Source: Streptomyces sp. CB01373 (GTDB lineage Bacteria > Actinomycetota > Actinomycetes > Streptomycetales > Streptomycetaceae). Taken from it: a DNA stretch of 64,000 nt. The position numbers were made by a program, and so were the translations under genes. The stretch is taken from assembly GCF_002803075.1 (NCBI RefSeq), contig NZ_NNBK01000012.1:310001-374000 (forward strand), read 5' to 3'. A model generated the notes under the pieces. It did no database searches and was not told the origin of the DNA. It saw only the letters and a list, made by a program, of their open reading frames with translations. Of this stretch, positions 11,001 to 42,153 are shown piece by piece; positions within the stretch are counted from its first letter, which is position 1; each line of letters opens with the position of its first letter.

Positions 11001-14000
11001 CGTCCGGAGCTGCCGCCGTTCGCCGACCTCGCGCACACCGCGCAGTCCGGTCGCGAACCGCTGCGCGAACGCCTCGCCGTCATCGCCGCCGACCCGGCCG
11101 AGCTGCGCGCGGAACTGCTGCGCTTCCTGGACGGCGACAGCGGCGTGGTGGTCCGCGGCCGCACGCCGGGGGCCGATGCTCCCACCGGGCCGCGCCCCGC
11201 CGACGGTTCGTACGGCGACCTGCTCTCGCTCGCCCGGCACTGGACGGCCGGGGGCCGGATCGACTGGTCCCGCCTGCACACCGGCGACCGGCCCCGTTGG
11301 GCCGCGGCCCCCAGCTACCCGTTCGCCCGCGGCCGCTACTGGCCCGAGCCCGTGAAGACCGTGGAGGCCGCACCCGTGCAGGAGCCCGATGGGCGGCAGC
11401 CGCTGCTCTTCACCAAGAGGTGGCGCAGCGCCGAGCAGCCCCGGCCCGAGCCGGTGACCAGACGGATCGTCTGCCTGTACACCGACAGCTCCCGGGAGGC
11501 CGCCCGGCAGGTGGCCGAGGCCTTCGGACGCGACCGGGTGATCCTGGTCCGCGAGGGCGGACCCGCCGACGGCGACGCCGGGTTCACCGGTGAGCGGGAC
11601 GCGATCGCACTGCTGGACGGTCTCGCCGACCGGCACCCCGACCTGACCGGCTGGCTCGACCTGAGCGAACTCGACCGCCCCGCCGCCGACCCCGGCCCGT
11701 GGACGGCCCGACTCGCCGCCCTGCAGCGCCTGCTGGCCCGCCGTCCCGGCACCCCGCTGCGGATCGTGCACGCGGTGCGCGACCGCGGCGGCGCGGACGG
11801 CCGCCGCTTGGCGGGCGTGGTGCGCCTGCTCGGCGCGGAGTACCGCACCGTCCGCGCCACCGTCGTCGAGAGTGACGCCGGGCCCGCCGAACTGGCCCGG
11901 CAGCTGCTCGCCGAATGGGCGGGCGGCGAGCCCACCGCCGAGGTCAGGCACCGCGGCGGCGAGCGGCTCGCCCCCGTGCTGGAACCGGTGCAGGCCCCGG
12001 CCCCGGCCGAGTTCCTGGCCGACCCGGCCAAGGTCTACCTGGTCACCGGCGGTACCCGGGGCATCGGCGCCGAGGTCGCCCGCCGCCTCGTGGAACGGGG
12101 CGCCCGCCGCCTCGCCCTGACCGCCGCCCACCCGCTGCCGCCGCGCCACCGCTGGGCGGCTCCCGAGCTGACGGGCCGTGAGGCGATCGCGGTGCGCAAC
12201 GTGCAGGCTCTGGAGCGGGCCGGCGCGCAGGTGATGCTGCACGGCGAGGCCCCCTCCACGGAGGCCGGCCTCGGCGCGTTCCTCGCCCAGGTCCGCAGCT
12301 CGCTCGGCCCGATCGGGGGCGTGGTGCACTGTGCCGGACTGCCCAGCCGGGGGCGGCCCTCCTTCGTCCACAAGGCGGTCGCGGACATAGCCGAGGTGTT
12401 CGAGCCGAAGACGGAGGGTGCCGATCAGCTGGAACGGCTGTGCGCCGCCGACCAGCCCGCGTTCTTCGTCATGATGTCCTCCGCGAGCACCCTGCTGCCC
12501 CGCCTCGGTGCGGGCGTCATCGACTACGCCGCCGCCAACGCCCACCTGGAGTACCTCGCCGACAGGACCCGCACCGGCCGCACCCGCTTCCACAGCGTGC
12601 ACTGGCCGACCTGGCTCGGCACCGGCATGGGCGCCGACCAGCCGGACGGCTGCGTGCCCGCCGGGCTGGACGCGATCACCGTCGAGGAGGGGCTGCGGGT
12701 ACTCGAAGCCGTCCTCACCGGCACGCTGCCCGCCCAGCTGCTGCCCGCCGTCCCGCTGCCCGGACGCTTCGACCCGGAGACCCTGCTGCACGCGAACCGC
12801 GCGGCGGCAGCGCCCGTCGACGCACCGGCGGCCACGGCTGCCCCGACGCTCTCCGACGCGCCGCCGGACTGGCTGCTCGCGCTGTTCTCCGAGGCGCTGG
12901 AGATCCCGCTGCCCGACCTGGACGCCACCGCCCCGTTCTCCGACCTGGGCGTGGAGTCGGTGATGCTCGGCGAACTCGTCGAACTGATCGAGCAGCAGAT
13001 CGGCAGCAGCCTGGAACCGGCCGTGCTGCTGGAGCACCAGACCCTCGAGCGGCTCGCCGAGTACTTGCGGAAGGCCGGACTGGACCGGGCGGCCGTCGAC
13101 GCACGGTCAGTCCCCGAACCCCTGCCTGCCGCAATGCCGGTGACGAACTCTCAGCCGCAGCCGGCCCCGGTCACGCCCCCTGTCGCATCGCAGGAGCCCG
13201 TCGACCGCCGGGTCGCGATCATCGGCCTGGACTGCCGGTTCCCCGGCGCCCCCGACCCGGACGCCTTCTGGGCCGCCCTGGCCGCGGGCCGCGACAGCAT
13301 CACCGAGATTCCGCCGGGCCGCTGGGACCACCGGGCGCTGTACCGGCCGGAGCACCGGATCGGCAGCAGCGTCAGCCGGTGGGGCGGGTTCGTCGACGGC
13401 ATCGAGGACTTCGACCCGGAGTGGTTCGGGATGACCGAGGAGGAGGCCCGCTGCCTCGACCCGGCAGTCCGGCTGGTCCTCGAAGGCACGGTCAACTGCC
13501 TCGCCGACGCCGGGTACCGGACCGAGGAGCTGCAGGGCCGCGAGGTCGGGGTGTTCGTCGGCGCCAGGCTCGGCGACTACGGCCGGCGGATCGGTCTGCG
13601 CTCCGGGCCGGCCGCGCTCGGCGGTGACCAGAACTTCGTCGCCGCACGGGTCGCCCACCACTTCGACCTGCACGGCCCGAACCTGGTCGTCGACAGCGCC
13701 TGCTCCTCCGCCCTCGCCGCCGTCCAACTTGCCTGCCGCAGCCTGCTGGAGGGCGAGTCCGAGGTGGCGATCGCCGGCGGCGTGGACATCTTGCTGGACG
13801 AGCGCCCCTACCTGGAGTTCAGCGCCGTGCGGGCCCTTTCGCCGACCGGCCGGTGCGCCACCTTCGACCGGGACGCCGACGGCTTCGTTCCCGGCGAGGG
13901 CTGCGGCCTGGTGCTGCTCAAGCCGTTCGGCCGGGCGCTCGCCGACGGCGACCGGGTGCTCGCGGTGGTCGACGCGGTGGCCGTCAACAACGACGGCCGC

Positions 14001-14707
14001 ACCATGGGCCTCACCACCCCGAACCCGGTCGCCCAGGCCAAGGCGATCCGCCGGGCGCTGGCCACCGCCGGGATGTCCGCGGAACGGGTCGGCATGGTCG
14101 AGGCGCACGGCACCGGCACGATGATCGGCGACCCGATCGAGCTGCGGGCGCTCACCGACGTCTACCGGGAGACCACCGACGCGCGCGGCTTCTGCGCGAT
14201 CGGCAGCGTCAAGTCCAACATCGGACACCTGCTCAGCGCGGCCGGCGCGGCCGGCCTGGTCAAGGCGGTGCTGGCGCTGAGGAACCGTCAACTCCCGCCG
14301 ACCCTGCACTGCGAGAACCCCAACCCGCGCTTCGACTTCGCCGAGTCCCCGTTCTACCCGAACACCGCCCTGCGGGACTGGCCCGACCCCGGCCGTCCCA
14401 GGGTCGCCGCCGTCAGCGCCTTCGGGCTCGGCGGCACCAACGCTCACCTGATCGTCAGCGAGCCCGACGAGCCGGCGGTCGCCGAGCGCCCGCCGACCCG
14501 CCGCCCGCTGCCCCGGCCGGTCTTCGACCGCCGCCGGCTCTGGCTGGAGGCGCCGGCCGCGCACCGCCCGGCCACCCCGTCGCCCGCACCCGCCGCGCCC
14601 GCACCCGCCACCGCCGGGCCGGTCCTCGCCGCCTCGATCCTCGACCTGCACTTCGAACCGAACCCCGCCGCAGGGGCCGTCCTTGGCATCCCGGAGAGGA
14701 CCCACCG

Positions 14708-14711
<4 letters not shown>
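2082..14711 (+). CDS. lnmI: LnmI-like hybrid NRPS / trans-AT PKS (carrier-Cy-Cy-A-carrier-Ox-KS-ACP-KS-KR-ACP-KS)
   Basis: A 4209-residue megasynthase starting at GTG 2082, 12 bp after the acyltransferase. Domains: N-terminal carrier (Ser42 in GLTSLAL); Cy1 (about 97-515) with D223-T-L-I-T-D228; Cy2 (about 520-915) with D646-L-L-V-A-D651; A (about 923-1453) with TSGSTGTPKG and a WNSAPT block; carrier (Ser1524); FMN-type Ox (1593-1812); KS1 (1839-2243, Cys1999) lacking HGTGT; ACP (Ser2448); KS2 (2513-2935, Cys2676); KR (about 3090-3560); ACP (Ser3626); KS3 (3710-4127, Cys3874). DxxxxD marks heterocyclization domains, so with Ox this half should build a thiazole or oxazole. My pocket reading D-L-F-N-A-A-M-V resembles the Cys class only loosely, so the residue is uncertain. 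There is no AT domain. KS3 has no tailoring domains after it, and the module continues in the next protein. The gene symbol is by homology to the leinamycin cluster. Confidence 0.88.
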
Positions 14712-36069
<21,358 letters not shown>

Positions 36070-36070
<1 letters not shown>

Positions 36071-37059
36071 TGCCCGGGACCGAGGATTCGCTGCTGCGGC
36101 CAGAGGTGTGGCGCGCCCCCGACGGCTCGGTCGGCCGGCTGGTCACCGTCAAACCCGGTATGTGCGGGCACAATTCGCTGTTCATCGGCCAGGTGGGCGA
36201 CTGGACCTGGGAGACTGTCAGCGAGGTCTGCGGCACCGACGCGTTCAACGCGGTCAACGACCGGGGCCGGCCCACCTACCTCTCCTTCTACTACTTCAGG
36301 GTCCGCTCCGGCGGGCAGCTTCACACGGGCGCGCTGACCTTCGGCGACCGGATCGAGACCACCTCGCGGGTGTTCGGCTACGGCAGCGAGTCGGTGCTGA
36401 CCCTGCACCGGATCCGCCGGGTGCCGCCCGGCTCCGAGGCGAAGCCCGAACAGGGCCTGGATCCCGACGAGTTCTTCGCAGCCCGGCAGCCCGACTGCCT
36501 GTACGTGCAGAACTTCAACCGTTGGGTCACCCGTAGTCACGCCGGCAGCAACGAGGGACTGATCACCTCCGCGCCGGCCGACTTCCGGCACGCCCACCTG
36601 CCGCACCTGCCCGCCGCCTACTCGCCGCGGGCGGCGTACGGGTCGGCCCGGGTCCGGCAGACCTTCCACGACCCGCAGGACCCGGAGTGGGAGGAGCTGG
36701 TGGCCGCGGACGAGGTCGAGTACCCGATCGACATCACCCGCGACATCAACGGCGTCGGACTCCTCTACTTCGCCTCGTACTTCTCCATCATCGACGGTGC
36801 CCTGCTCAAAATGTGGCGGAACCAGGGACGCGCCGACCGTAGATTCCTCGATCGAACGGTGCTGGATCACCAGCTCTGCTACCTCGGCAATGCCGACGCC
36901 GACTCGGTGCTGCGGATCCGGCTGCGCTCCTGGCGGCGCCGTGACGACCCGGCCGAGGAACGCTGGAACGCGGTGGTCGAGGACGCCGCGAGCGGCCGCT
37001 GCCTGGCGGTCTGCACCCTGCACGTACGACTGGAGGGCTCGAATGCCGCAGCGCAGTGA
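36070..37059 (+). CDS. lnmK: LnmK-type acyltransferase/decarboxylase (double hot-dog fold)
   Basis: A 329-residue protein whose ATG overlaps the PKS stop (TGATG). The sequence carries the MCGHNSLFIGQVGDWTW start and the NRWVTRSH and DINGVGLLYFA blocks. It is recognised as the LnmK family by these segments and by position between LnmJ- and LnmL-like genes. In leinamycin biosynthesis LnmK loads methylmalonyl-CoA onto LnmL and decarboxylates it to propionyl-ACP, which the HMGS then adds to a beta-keto group. The same job is inferred here. It overlaps the next ACP gene by 17 bp, indicating tight translational coupling. The acyl substrate cannot be read from sequence. Confidence 0.85.
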
Positions 37060-37306
37060 TACCGACCGCGCCGCAGTGACCCGCCTGGTGCACGAGACCG
37101 TCGCCGCCATCCTGCCCCAGGTGCCCGCCGAGCAGATCACCGGCGACAAGCACCTCAAGGACCTCGGCGCGGACTCGGTGGACCGGGTGGAGATCATCAT
37201 GGCGCTGATCGACGCGCTCGGAGTGCGCGAGCCGATGGCCGGCTTCAGCACCGTGCCCGACATCGACGCCCTGATCGACTTCCTGGTGGAGGTGAAGCAG
37301 CGATGA
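37043..37306 (+). CDS. lnmL: Donor acyl carrier protein for beta-branching (LnmL-like)
   Basis: An 87-residue free-standing ACP with phosphopantetheine site Ser45 in LGADSVDRVE. The ATG at 37043 lies inside the end of the LnmK-like gene, and its stop overlaps the HMGS start (ATGA). Placed between LnmK- and HMGS-like genes, it is the expected carrier of the donor acyl group (propionyl in the leinamycin system). The first of two donor ACPs in this operon. Confidence 0.87.
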   Translation: MPQRSDTDRAAVTRLVHETVAAILPQVPAEQITGDKHLKDLGADSVDRVEIIMALIDALGVREPMAGFSTVPDIDALIDFLVEVKQR

Positions 37307-38544
37307 CCGTCCGGATCGGCATCGAGACGCTGAACGTCCACGCCGGCTTCGCCCAACTGTCCACCCCCGACCTGTTCGAGGGCCGCGGCCTGGACCGGGA
37401 GCGGATCGGCCACCTGATGATGCGGGCCCGCTCGATCGCCCTGCCCTGCGAGGACCCGATCACCAACGCCGTCAACGCGGCCGCTCCGATCGTCAACCGG
37501 CTCGCCCCGCAGGACAAGGAGCGGATCGAGCTGATCCTCACCTCCAGCGAATCCGGCGTCGACTTCAGCAAGTCGATCGCCTCGTACGTCCACGAGTTCC
37601 TGGGCCTCAGCCGCAAGTGCCGGGTGATGGAGGTCAAGCAGGCATGCTACGCCGCCACCGGCGCCCTGCAGATCGCCGCCGGCTACCTGGCCTCCGGCGT
37701 CTCCCCGGGCGCCAAGGCGCTGGTGATCGCCACCGACGTGTCCATGGTGGACGCCCGGGCCGGCTACGCGGAACCCGCCACCGGCACCGGCGCCTCCGCC
37801 ATGCTGCTCGGCGATGATCCTCGGGTCCTCGCCCTCGACCTCGGCGCGTTCGGCACGCACGCTTACGAGACCATGGACTCGGCGCGGCCGATGCCGGACT
37901 ACGACATCGCTGACGTCGACGGCTCGCTGTTCGCCTACCTGGACTGCGTGTCCAACAGCTTCGCCGACTACTGCGGCAAGGTCGCCGATGTCGACTTGCA
38001 GACCACCTTCGACCAACTCGCCCTGCACACCCCGTTCGCCGGGCTGGTCAAGGCCGCACACCGCAAACTCATGCGGGAACAGGCCCGAGCCACCCCTGAC
38101 GCCATCGAGGCGGACTTCGCCGCCCGGGTGTCGCCCTCGCTGGTCTACCCCAGCCAGGTCGGCAACCTCTGTTCCGGCTCCGTCTACCTGGCCCTGGCCA
38201 GCCTCATCGACAACGCCCCGTACCGGGGCACCGCCCGGGTCGGCCTGTTCTCGTACGGCTCGGGCTGCGCCTCCGAGTTCTTCAGCGGACTCATCGACGA
38301 GGGCTCCCGCGCCGCGCTCGCCGAGCTGGACATCGCGGGCCGGCTGAACGCCCGGGTCCCGCTGGGCTTCGCCGAGTACACCGAGCTGCTCGCCGAGAAC
38401 AGCCGCTGTCTGGTCCCGGTCGAGAACCGCAAGATCGAGGTCGAACGCTACCGGCGCTTCCTCGACGCCCGCCCCGGCGGCCCGGAGCCGCTGCTGGCGT
38501 ACCGCGGCACCGAGGGCTACCACCGCACCTACGAGTGGGTCTAG
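37303..38544 (+). CDS. lnmM: HMG-CoA-synthase-like beta-branching enzyme (LnmM-like)
   Basis: A 413-residue HMG-CoA synthase homologue of the polyketide beta-branching type. Catalytic Cys115 lies in KQACYAATGALQ. SGVDFSKSIASYVHE and GSGCASEFFSG are family blocks near the substrate site. The enzyme adds the ACP-bound donor acyl group to the beta-keto carbon of a chain held on a PKS ACP. It is coupled to the upstream ACP by a 4-bp overlap and is followed after 12 bp by a second ACP and a decarboxylating KS. It is the only HMGS in the window, so both donor systems probably feed it. The length is normal for the family. Confidence 0.92.
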   Translation: MTVRIGIETLNVHAGFAQLSTPDLFEGRGLDRERIGHLMMRARSIALPCEDPITNAVNAAAPIVNRLAPQDKERIELILTSSESGVDFSKSIASYVHEFLGLSRKCRVMEVKQACYAATGALQIAAGYLASGVSPGAKALVIATDVSMVDARAGYAEPATGTGASAMLLGDDPRVLALDLGAFGTHAYETMDSARPMPDYDIADVDGSLFAYLDCVSNSFADYCGKVADVDLQTTFDQLALHTPFAGLVKAAHRKLMREQARATPDAIEADFAARVSPSLVYPSQVGNLCSGSVYLALASLIDNAPYRGTARVGLFSYGSGCASEFFSGLIDEGSRAALAELDIAGRLNARVPLGFAEYTELLAENSRCLVPVENRKIEVERYRRFLDARPGGPEPLLAYRGTEGYHRTYEWV

Positions 38545-38556
38545 GAGAACAACGAG

Positions 38557-38799
38557 ATGGACGACAGCGACATCTTCGAGGCGGTCCGGCGCAATCTGGG
38601 CGTCGTGGTGTACGACCTGGACACCTCCACCGTCACCCTCGACAACAGCCTCGCCGAACTGGGCTGCAACAGCATCGACCGGGCCGAGGTGGTGACCCTC
38701 ACCATGGAGGACATGGGCATCAGCGTGCCCGTGATGGAGTTCCAGCAGACCCGGGACATCCGCTCGCTGGTCGCCTTGCTCGCCCGGCACTCCGCGTGA
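38557..38799 (+). CDS. Second free-standing acyl carrier protein of the beta-branching cassette
   Basis: An 80-residue ACP with site Ser39 in LGCNSIDRAEVV. The usual Asp before the Ser is Asn. AGGAG at 38543-38547 precedes the ATG. The stop overlaps the GTG of the decarboxylating KS (GTGA), so the two are translationally coupled. In acetate-type beta-branch cassettes such an ACP carries malonyl that the KS decarboxylates to acetyl-ACP. This ACP has no counterpart in the LnmK-L-M set as I know it. Confidence 0.85.
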   Translation: MDDSDIFEAVRRNLGVVVYDLDTSTVTLDNSLAELGCNSIDRAEVVTLTMEDMGISVPVMEFQQTRDIRSLVALLARHSA

Positions 38800-40067
38800 C
38801 CCCCGGCGGCGGCGTCGTGGTCACCGGCCTCGGCGTCCACTGTGCGGCCGGCTCGGGCCTGGAGGCCTTCACCGACGCGCTGCGGGCCGGCCGCAGCGCC
38901 CTGCTGCCCGCCGCCGACCGGGACGCCGACTCACCCGGCGCGCCGCTGCCACCCTTCGACTACCCGGCCCTGCTCACGGAGCGCCGGGCCCGCGGCGGGT
39001 GGGTGCCGGAGAAGGCGGCCCGGACGGCGGCCAGGTCGCCGCTCGGCGTGCAGGTCTCCGTGCTGACCGCCGCGGAGGCCTGGGCGCGTGCCGGACTCGC
39101 CGAGGGGGCCCTGCCACCCGAGCGGCTCGGCCTGGTGGTGGCCGGCAACAACCTCACCGGCGCGGGTGCGCACCGCGCCGCCGACCGCTACCGGGACCGT
39201 CCCGCCGCCGTCCCCGGCCGGTACGCACTGCACATGCAGGACACCGATCAGGTCGGCGTGGTCAGCGAGGTCCTCGGCATCGAGGGCGAGGGCTGCACCG
39301 TGGGCGGCGCGTCCGCCAGCGGCAACATCGCGCTGATCACCGCCGCCCGGCTGCTCGACGCCGGAGCGGTGGACGCCTGCCTGGTGCTCGGCGCGCCCAC
39401 CGAACTCGCCCCGGTGGAACGCCAGGCCTACCGCGCGCTGGGCGCGATGACGCCCGCCGCCACCGGCGCCGCCACCGACCACGAACCGCCCTGCCGTCCG
39501 TTCGACCGGGCGCACCGCGGCTTCACCGACGGTGTCGGCGGCGCCGCCGTGGTGCTGGAGACCGCCGCTGGCGCCCGCCGCCGGGGCGCGCGGGTGCTGG
39601 CCCGGCTGGCCGGGCACGCGCTGCGGCTGAGCGGTACCAGCCTCGCCGACCCGAGCGAGCAGGTGGAGGCCGCGGTGATGCGGACCGCCCTGGAGCGGGC
39701 CGGAGTCGCCCCCGGACAGCTCGGCTACGTCAACACGCATGGCACCGCCTCGCCGCTCGGTGACCGTACCGAGGCCGCCGCCCTGCTGCGCGTACTCGGC
39801 CCGGACGCCCCCACGCTGGTGAACGCCACCAAGGCGCTGACCGGGCACTGCCTGGGCGCGGCCGGGGTGGTCGAGGCGGTCGCCACCGTCGCTCAGCTGG
39901 CCGGCGGCTTCGCGCACCCCAACCCGTGGCTCGCCGACCCGGTGGAGCCCGGGCTGCGGTTCGCCGGCACCGCCGCCGTGCCGCTGGCCGCCGAATTCGC
40001 GCTGTCCAACAGTTTCGGCTTCGGCGGCTTCCATTCCGCCGTGGTCTTCGCCAACGAGGGGGTATGA
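38796..40067 (+). CDS. Decarboxylating ketosynthase of a beta-branching cassette (Cys-to-Ser KS)
   Basis: A 423-residue FabF-like KS starting at GTG 38796. The nucleophile position reads GGASASGN, placing Ser173 where condensing enzymes have Cys. The two active-site His are kept (NTHGTASPLGD and LTGHCLGAAG). Such KS proteins do not condense; they decarboxylate malonyl-ACP to acetyl-ACP for HMGS-type beta-branching. The partner should be the coupled ACP just upstream. A malonyl-loading AT must act in trans from outside the window. Confidence 0.87.
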   Translation: MTPGGGVVVTGLGVHCAAGSGLEAFTDALRAGRSALLPAADRDADSPGAPLPPFDYPALLTERRARGGWVPEKAARTAARSPLGVQVSVLTAAEAWARAGLAEGALPPERLGLVVAGNNLTGAGAHRAADRYRDRPAAVPGRYALHMQDTDQVGVVSEVLGIEGEGCTVGGASASGNIALITAARLLDAGAVDACLVLGAPTELAPVERQAYRALGAMTPAATGAATDHEPPCRPFDRAHRGFTDGVGGAAVVLETAAGARRRGARVLARLAGHALRLSGTSLADPSEQVEAAVMRTALERAGVAPGQLGYVNTHGTASPLGDRTEAAALLRVLGPDAPTLVNATKALTGHCLGAAGVVEAVATVAQLAGGFAHPNPWLADPVEPGLRFAGTAAVPLAAEFALSNSFGFGGFHSAVVFANEGV

Positions 40068-40068
40068 C

Positions 40069-40830
40069 ATGAGCAGGACCGAGGCGGAGCTCCGGCTGTT
40101 CTGCCTGCCGCACGCCGGCGGCGGCGGCGCGTTCTTCCACCCCTGGCGCGCCGCGCTCGCCCCCGACATCGAGGTCCGCCCGGTGGTGCTCCCCGGTCGG
40201 GAGAGCCGGATCCGCGAGCTGCCGTACGTGACGATGGAACAGGCCATCGGCCCGCTGGCCGAACTGATCGGCCCCCAACTCGACCGACCGTATGCCCTGT
40301 TCGGGCACAGTCTGGGCGCCGCCGTCTGCTACGAGCTGGCCCGGCGGTTCGTGGCGCTCGGCCTGCCCGCCCCGGTGCGGCTGTTCGTCTCGGCCCGCCG
40401 CGCCCCGCACCTGCCCGCACGCCGCGTGTCCTACGCGCGGCTCGACGACGCGGCCTTCCTCGCTGAGGTCGCCCGGCTCAACGGCACCCCGTCCGACGTG
40501 CTGGAACAGCGCGAACTGGTGAGGCTGTTCCTGCCGACGCTACGTGCCGACTTCGAGTTGAACGACACCTACACGCCGCTGCCCGCGCCCCGCCTGGACT
40601 GCCCGATCTCGGCGTTCGTCGGGCGGGACGACCCGGAGGCCGACACGGACGAGCTGGCGGCCTGGGCGCAGGTCACCGCGGGCGCGTTCCGGGTCCGCGA
40701 GTTCGACGGCGACCACTTCTACCTCAAGGACCATGCGGCCGGCCTGCTCGACGAGATCCGGGCGGATCTCGACCTCCGGCCGTCCGCACCGACGAACCGT
40801 CAGCTGCCAACCGCAGGAGTGACACGATGA
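40069..40830 (+). CDS. lnmN: Type II thioesterase (LnmN-like)
   Basis: A 253-residue alpha/beta hydrolase of the NRPS/PKS editing thioesterase family. FCLPHAGGGGAFF near the N-terminus and GHSLGA with Ser81 are diagnostic, with a late GDHFYL giving the catalytic His. It removes aberrant acyl groups from carrier domains. The ATG at 40069 follows the KS stop by one base, and its own stop overlaps the LmbE start (ATGA), so it is part of the core operon. The position after the beta-branch genes mirrors LnmN. Confidence 0.9.
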   Translation: MSRTEAELRLFCLPHAGGGGAFFHPWRAALAPDIEVRPVVLPGRESRIRELPYVTMEQAIGPLAELIGPQLDRPYALFGHSLGAAVCYELARRFVALGLPAPVRLFVSARRAPHLPARRVSYARLDDAAFLAEVARLNGTPSDVLEQRELVRLFLPTLRADFELNDTYTPLPAPRLDCPISAFVGRDDPEADTDELAAWAQVTAGAFRVREFDGDHFYLKDHAAGLLDEIRADLDLRPSAPTNRQLPTAGVTR

Positions 40831-41546
40831 CTGTTGAGGATCTGCAGAGCCTGCCCGACGACTGGAACCGCGCCCTCGCCGTGGTCGCCCACCCGGACGA
40901 CATCGAGTTCGGGACCTCAAGTGCCGTCGCCGCCTGGACGGCCGCCGGGAAGAGCGTCTCCTACCTGCTGGTGACGAGGGGCCAGGCCGGCATCGACGGC
41001 CTCACCCCGGCCGAGTCCGCGGCGGTCCGCGAGGCCGAGCAGCGGGCCAGCGCCAAGATCGTCGGCGTCTCCGAGGTCGAGTTCATGGACCACCGCGACG
41101 GCGAGATCGAGTACGGGCTCGGCCTGCGCCGGGACATCGCCGCCGCGATCCGCCGCCACCGACCCGATTTCGTGCTCGGCTTCAACGGCCGGGAGACCAC
41201 CTCGACCGGCAAGTGGAACACCCCCGATCACCGGCACACCGCGCACGCCGTACTGGACGCCATCGGCGACGCCGGAAACCGGTGGATCTTCGAGGACCTC
41301 GGCCTGGAGCCCTGGGGAGGCGTCACGTACGTGGCGATGGCCAACTCCCCGCAGCCCACCCACGCCGTCGACGTCACCGACCATCTGGAGGCGGGCATCG
41401 CCTCGCTGGAGGCACACCGCGCCTACCTGGGCGGTCTCAATCCGCCGGTCACCAGCGTCGCCGAGCCGATGAAGGCCTTCGCCGAGCTGGTCGGCCGGCG
41501 GTTCGGCGGCCGACCAGCGGTGGCCCTGGAGATCATCGCGCGCTGA
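40827..41546 (+). CDS. LmbE/PIG-L family zinc deacetylase
   Basis: A 239-residue protein with the family zinc motif AHPDD (His22-Pro-Asp-Asp25), an EFMDHRDGEIE segment and the downstream HRHTAHAV zinc-binding His region. Family members hydrolyse N-acetyl or amide bonds of sugars and of small thiols, such as MshB and Mca in mycothiol metabolism. Translation is coupled to the type II TE, and it is the last gene before a strong terminator, so it belongs to the biosynthetic operon. The substrate is unknown: deacylation of a pathway intermediate, or handling of a thiol conjugate, are both guesses. Confidence 0.85.
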   Translation: MTVEDLQSLPDDWNRALAVVAHPDDIEFGTSSAVAAWTAAGKSVSYLLVTRGQAGIDGLTPAESAAVREAEQRASAKIVGVSEVEFMDHRDGEIEYGLGLRRDIAAAIRRHRPDFVLGFNGRETTSTGKWNTPDHRHTAHAVLDAIGDAGNRWIFEDLGLEPWGGVTYVAMANSPQPTHAVDVTDHLEAGIASLEAHRAYLGGLNPPVTSVAEPMKAFAELVGRRFGGRPAVALEIIAR

Positions 41547-41554
41547 ACGCGGAA

Positions 41555-41588
41555 CGTCCCCGGACCGGCCGCTGCCGGTGCGGGGACG
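41555..41588 (+). terminator. Hairpin terminator between convergent genes
   Basis: A 14-bp stem (13 of 14 paired) with arms at 41555-41568 and 41575-41588 around a 6-base loop. It lies 9 bp after the LmbE stop and 9 bp before the convergent DUF3224 stop, so it can serve both strands. There is no T tract, as is common in actinomycetes. Confidence 0.8.
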
Positions 41589-41596
41589 GCGTCGTC

Positions 41597-41995
41597 TCAC
41601 GGCAGCTGGTACTCCAGGCGGAAGTACGCCTTTCCCTCCTCGTCGTGGCCGAAGGCACAGGTGCCGGTGAGGCCGGTCAGGCCGCCGGTGCCGGAGTTCG
41701 GGACCACGAAGCCGAGGGTCTGCGGCCGGTCGTCGCCCATCGACGCGCCGTGCTGGACCACGAAGGTGCCGGAACGTCCCGCCAGAGTGGCGACGATGTG
41801 CTCGGTGGAGACGTATCCGGCCGATTTCTCGTCCGGGCGGCAGCACAGCAGGACCGCCTCGCCGGTGCCCTCCACATCACCGTGGAAGACGCGCTTCACA
41901 TCGGCGCGGATAAGCGGCGGACCGTCCACGGGCTCGAGATAGTGGGATTCTTCCCAGGAGAACGTCTCCCACGCGGAATTAGCAATCTCAGTCAT
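41597..41995 (-). CDS. DUF3224 family protein
   Basis: A 132-residue protein on the minus strand starting at ATG 41995, with GGAG about 8 bases upstream. The pattern of a short beta-rich protein with GYVSTEHIVATLAGRSG, FVVQHGASM and GTGGLTGLTGT matches DUF3224 proteins, which form small beta-barrels of unknown function. It is convergent with the core operon and divergent from the ligase gene. Nothing ties it to the pathway beyond position. Confidence 0.8.
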   Translation of the reverse strand: MTEIANSAWETFSWEESHYLEPVDGPPLIRADVKRVFHGDVEGTGEAVLLCCRPDEKSAGYVSTEHIVATLAGRSGTFVVQHGASMGDDRPQTLGFVVPNSGTGGLTGLTGTCAFGHDEEGKAYFRLEYQLP

Positions 41996-42153
41996 GATCA
42001 GCGATCTCCGGTCGGTCCGAAAAAATGCGTACTGGTTCGCCAACCTCTCGACGATATACCGCAAGGCACTCCGGCAGTCGCGCAATTCTGAGCAGATAAG
42101 GCGATAGCGGCTTCGTAGCGTGAGATTTCCAGCCCTGCGGTCGAGGAGCCGAC
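41996..42153. promoter_or_regulatory. Divergent promoter region between DUF3224 and ligase genes
   Basis: A 158-bp spacer between divergent starts, noticeably richer in A/T than its neighbours (for example the run around 42020-42110). It must hold both promoters. GAGGAG at 42143-42148 is the ribosome binding site of the ligase. I cannot assign reliable -35/-10 boxes. Confidence 0.5.
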
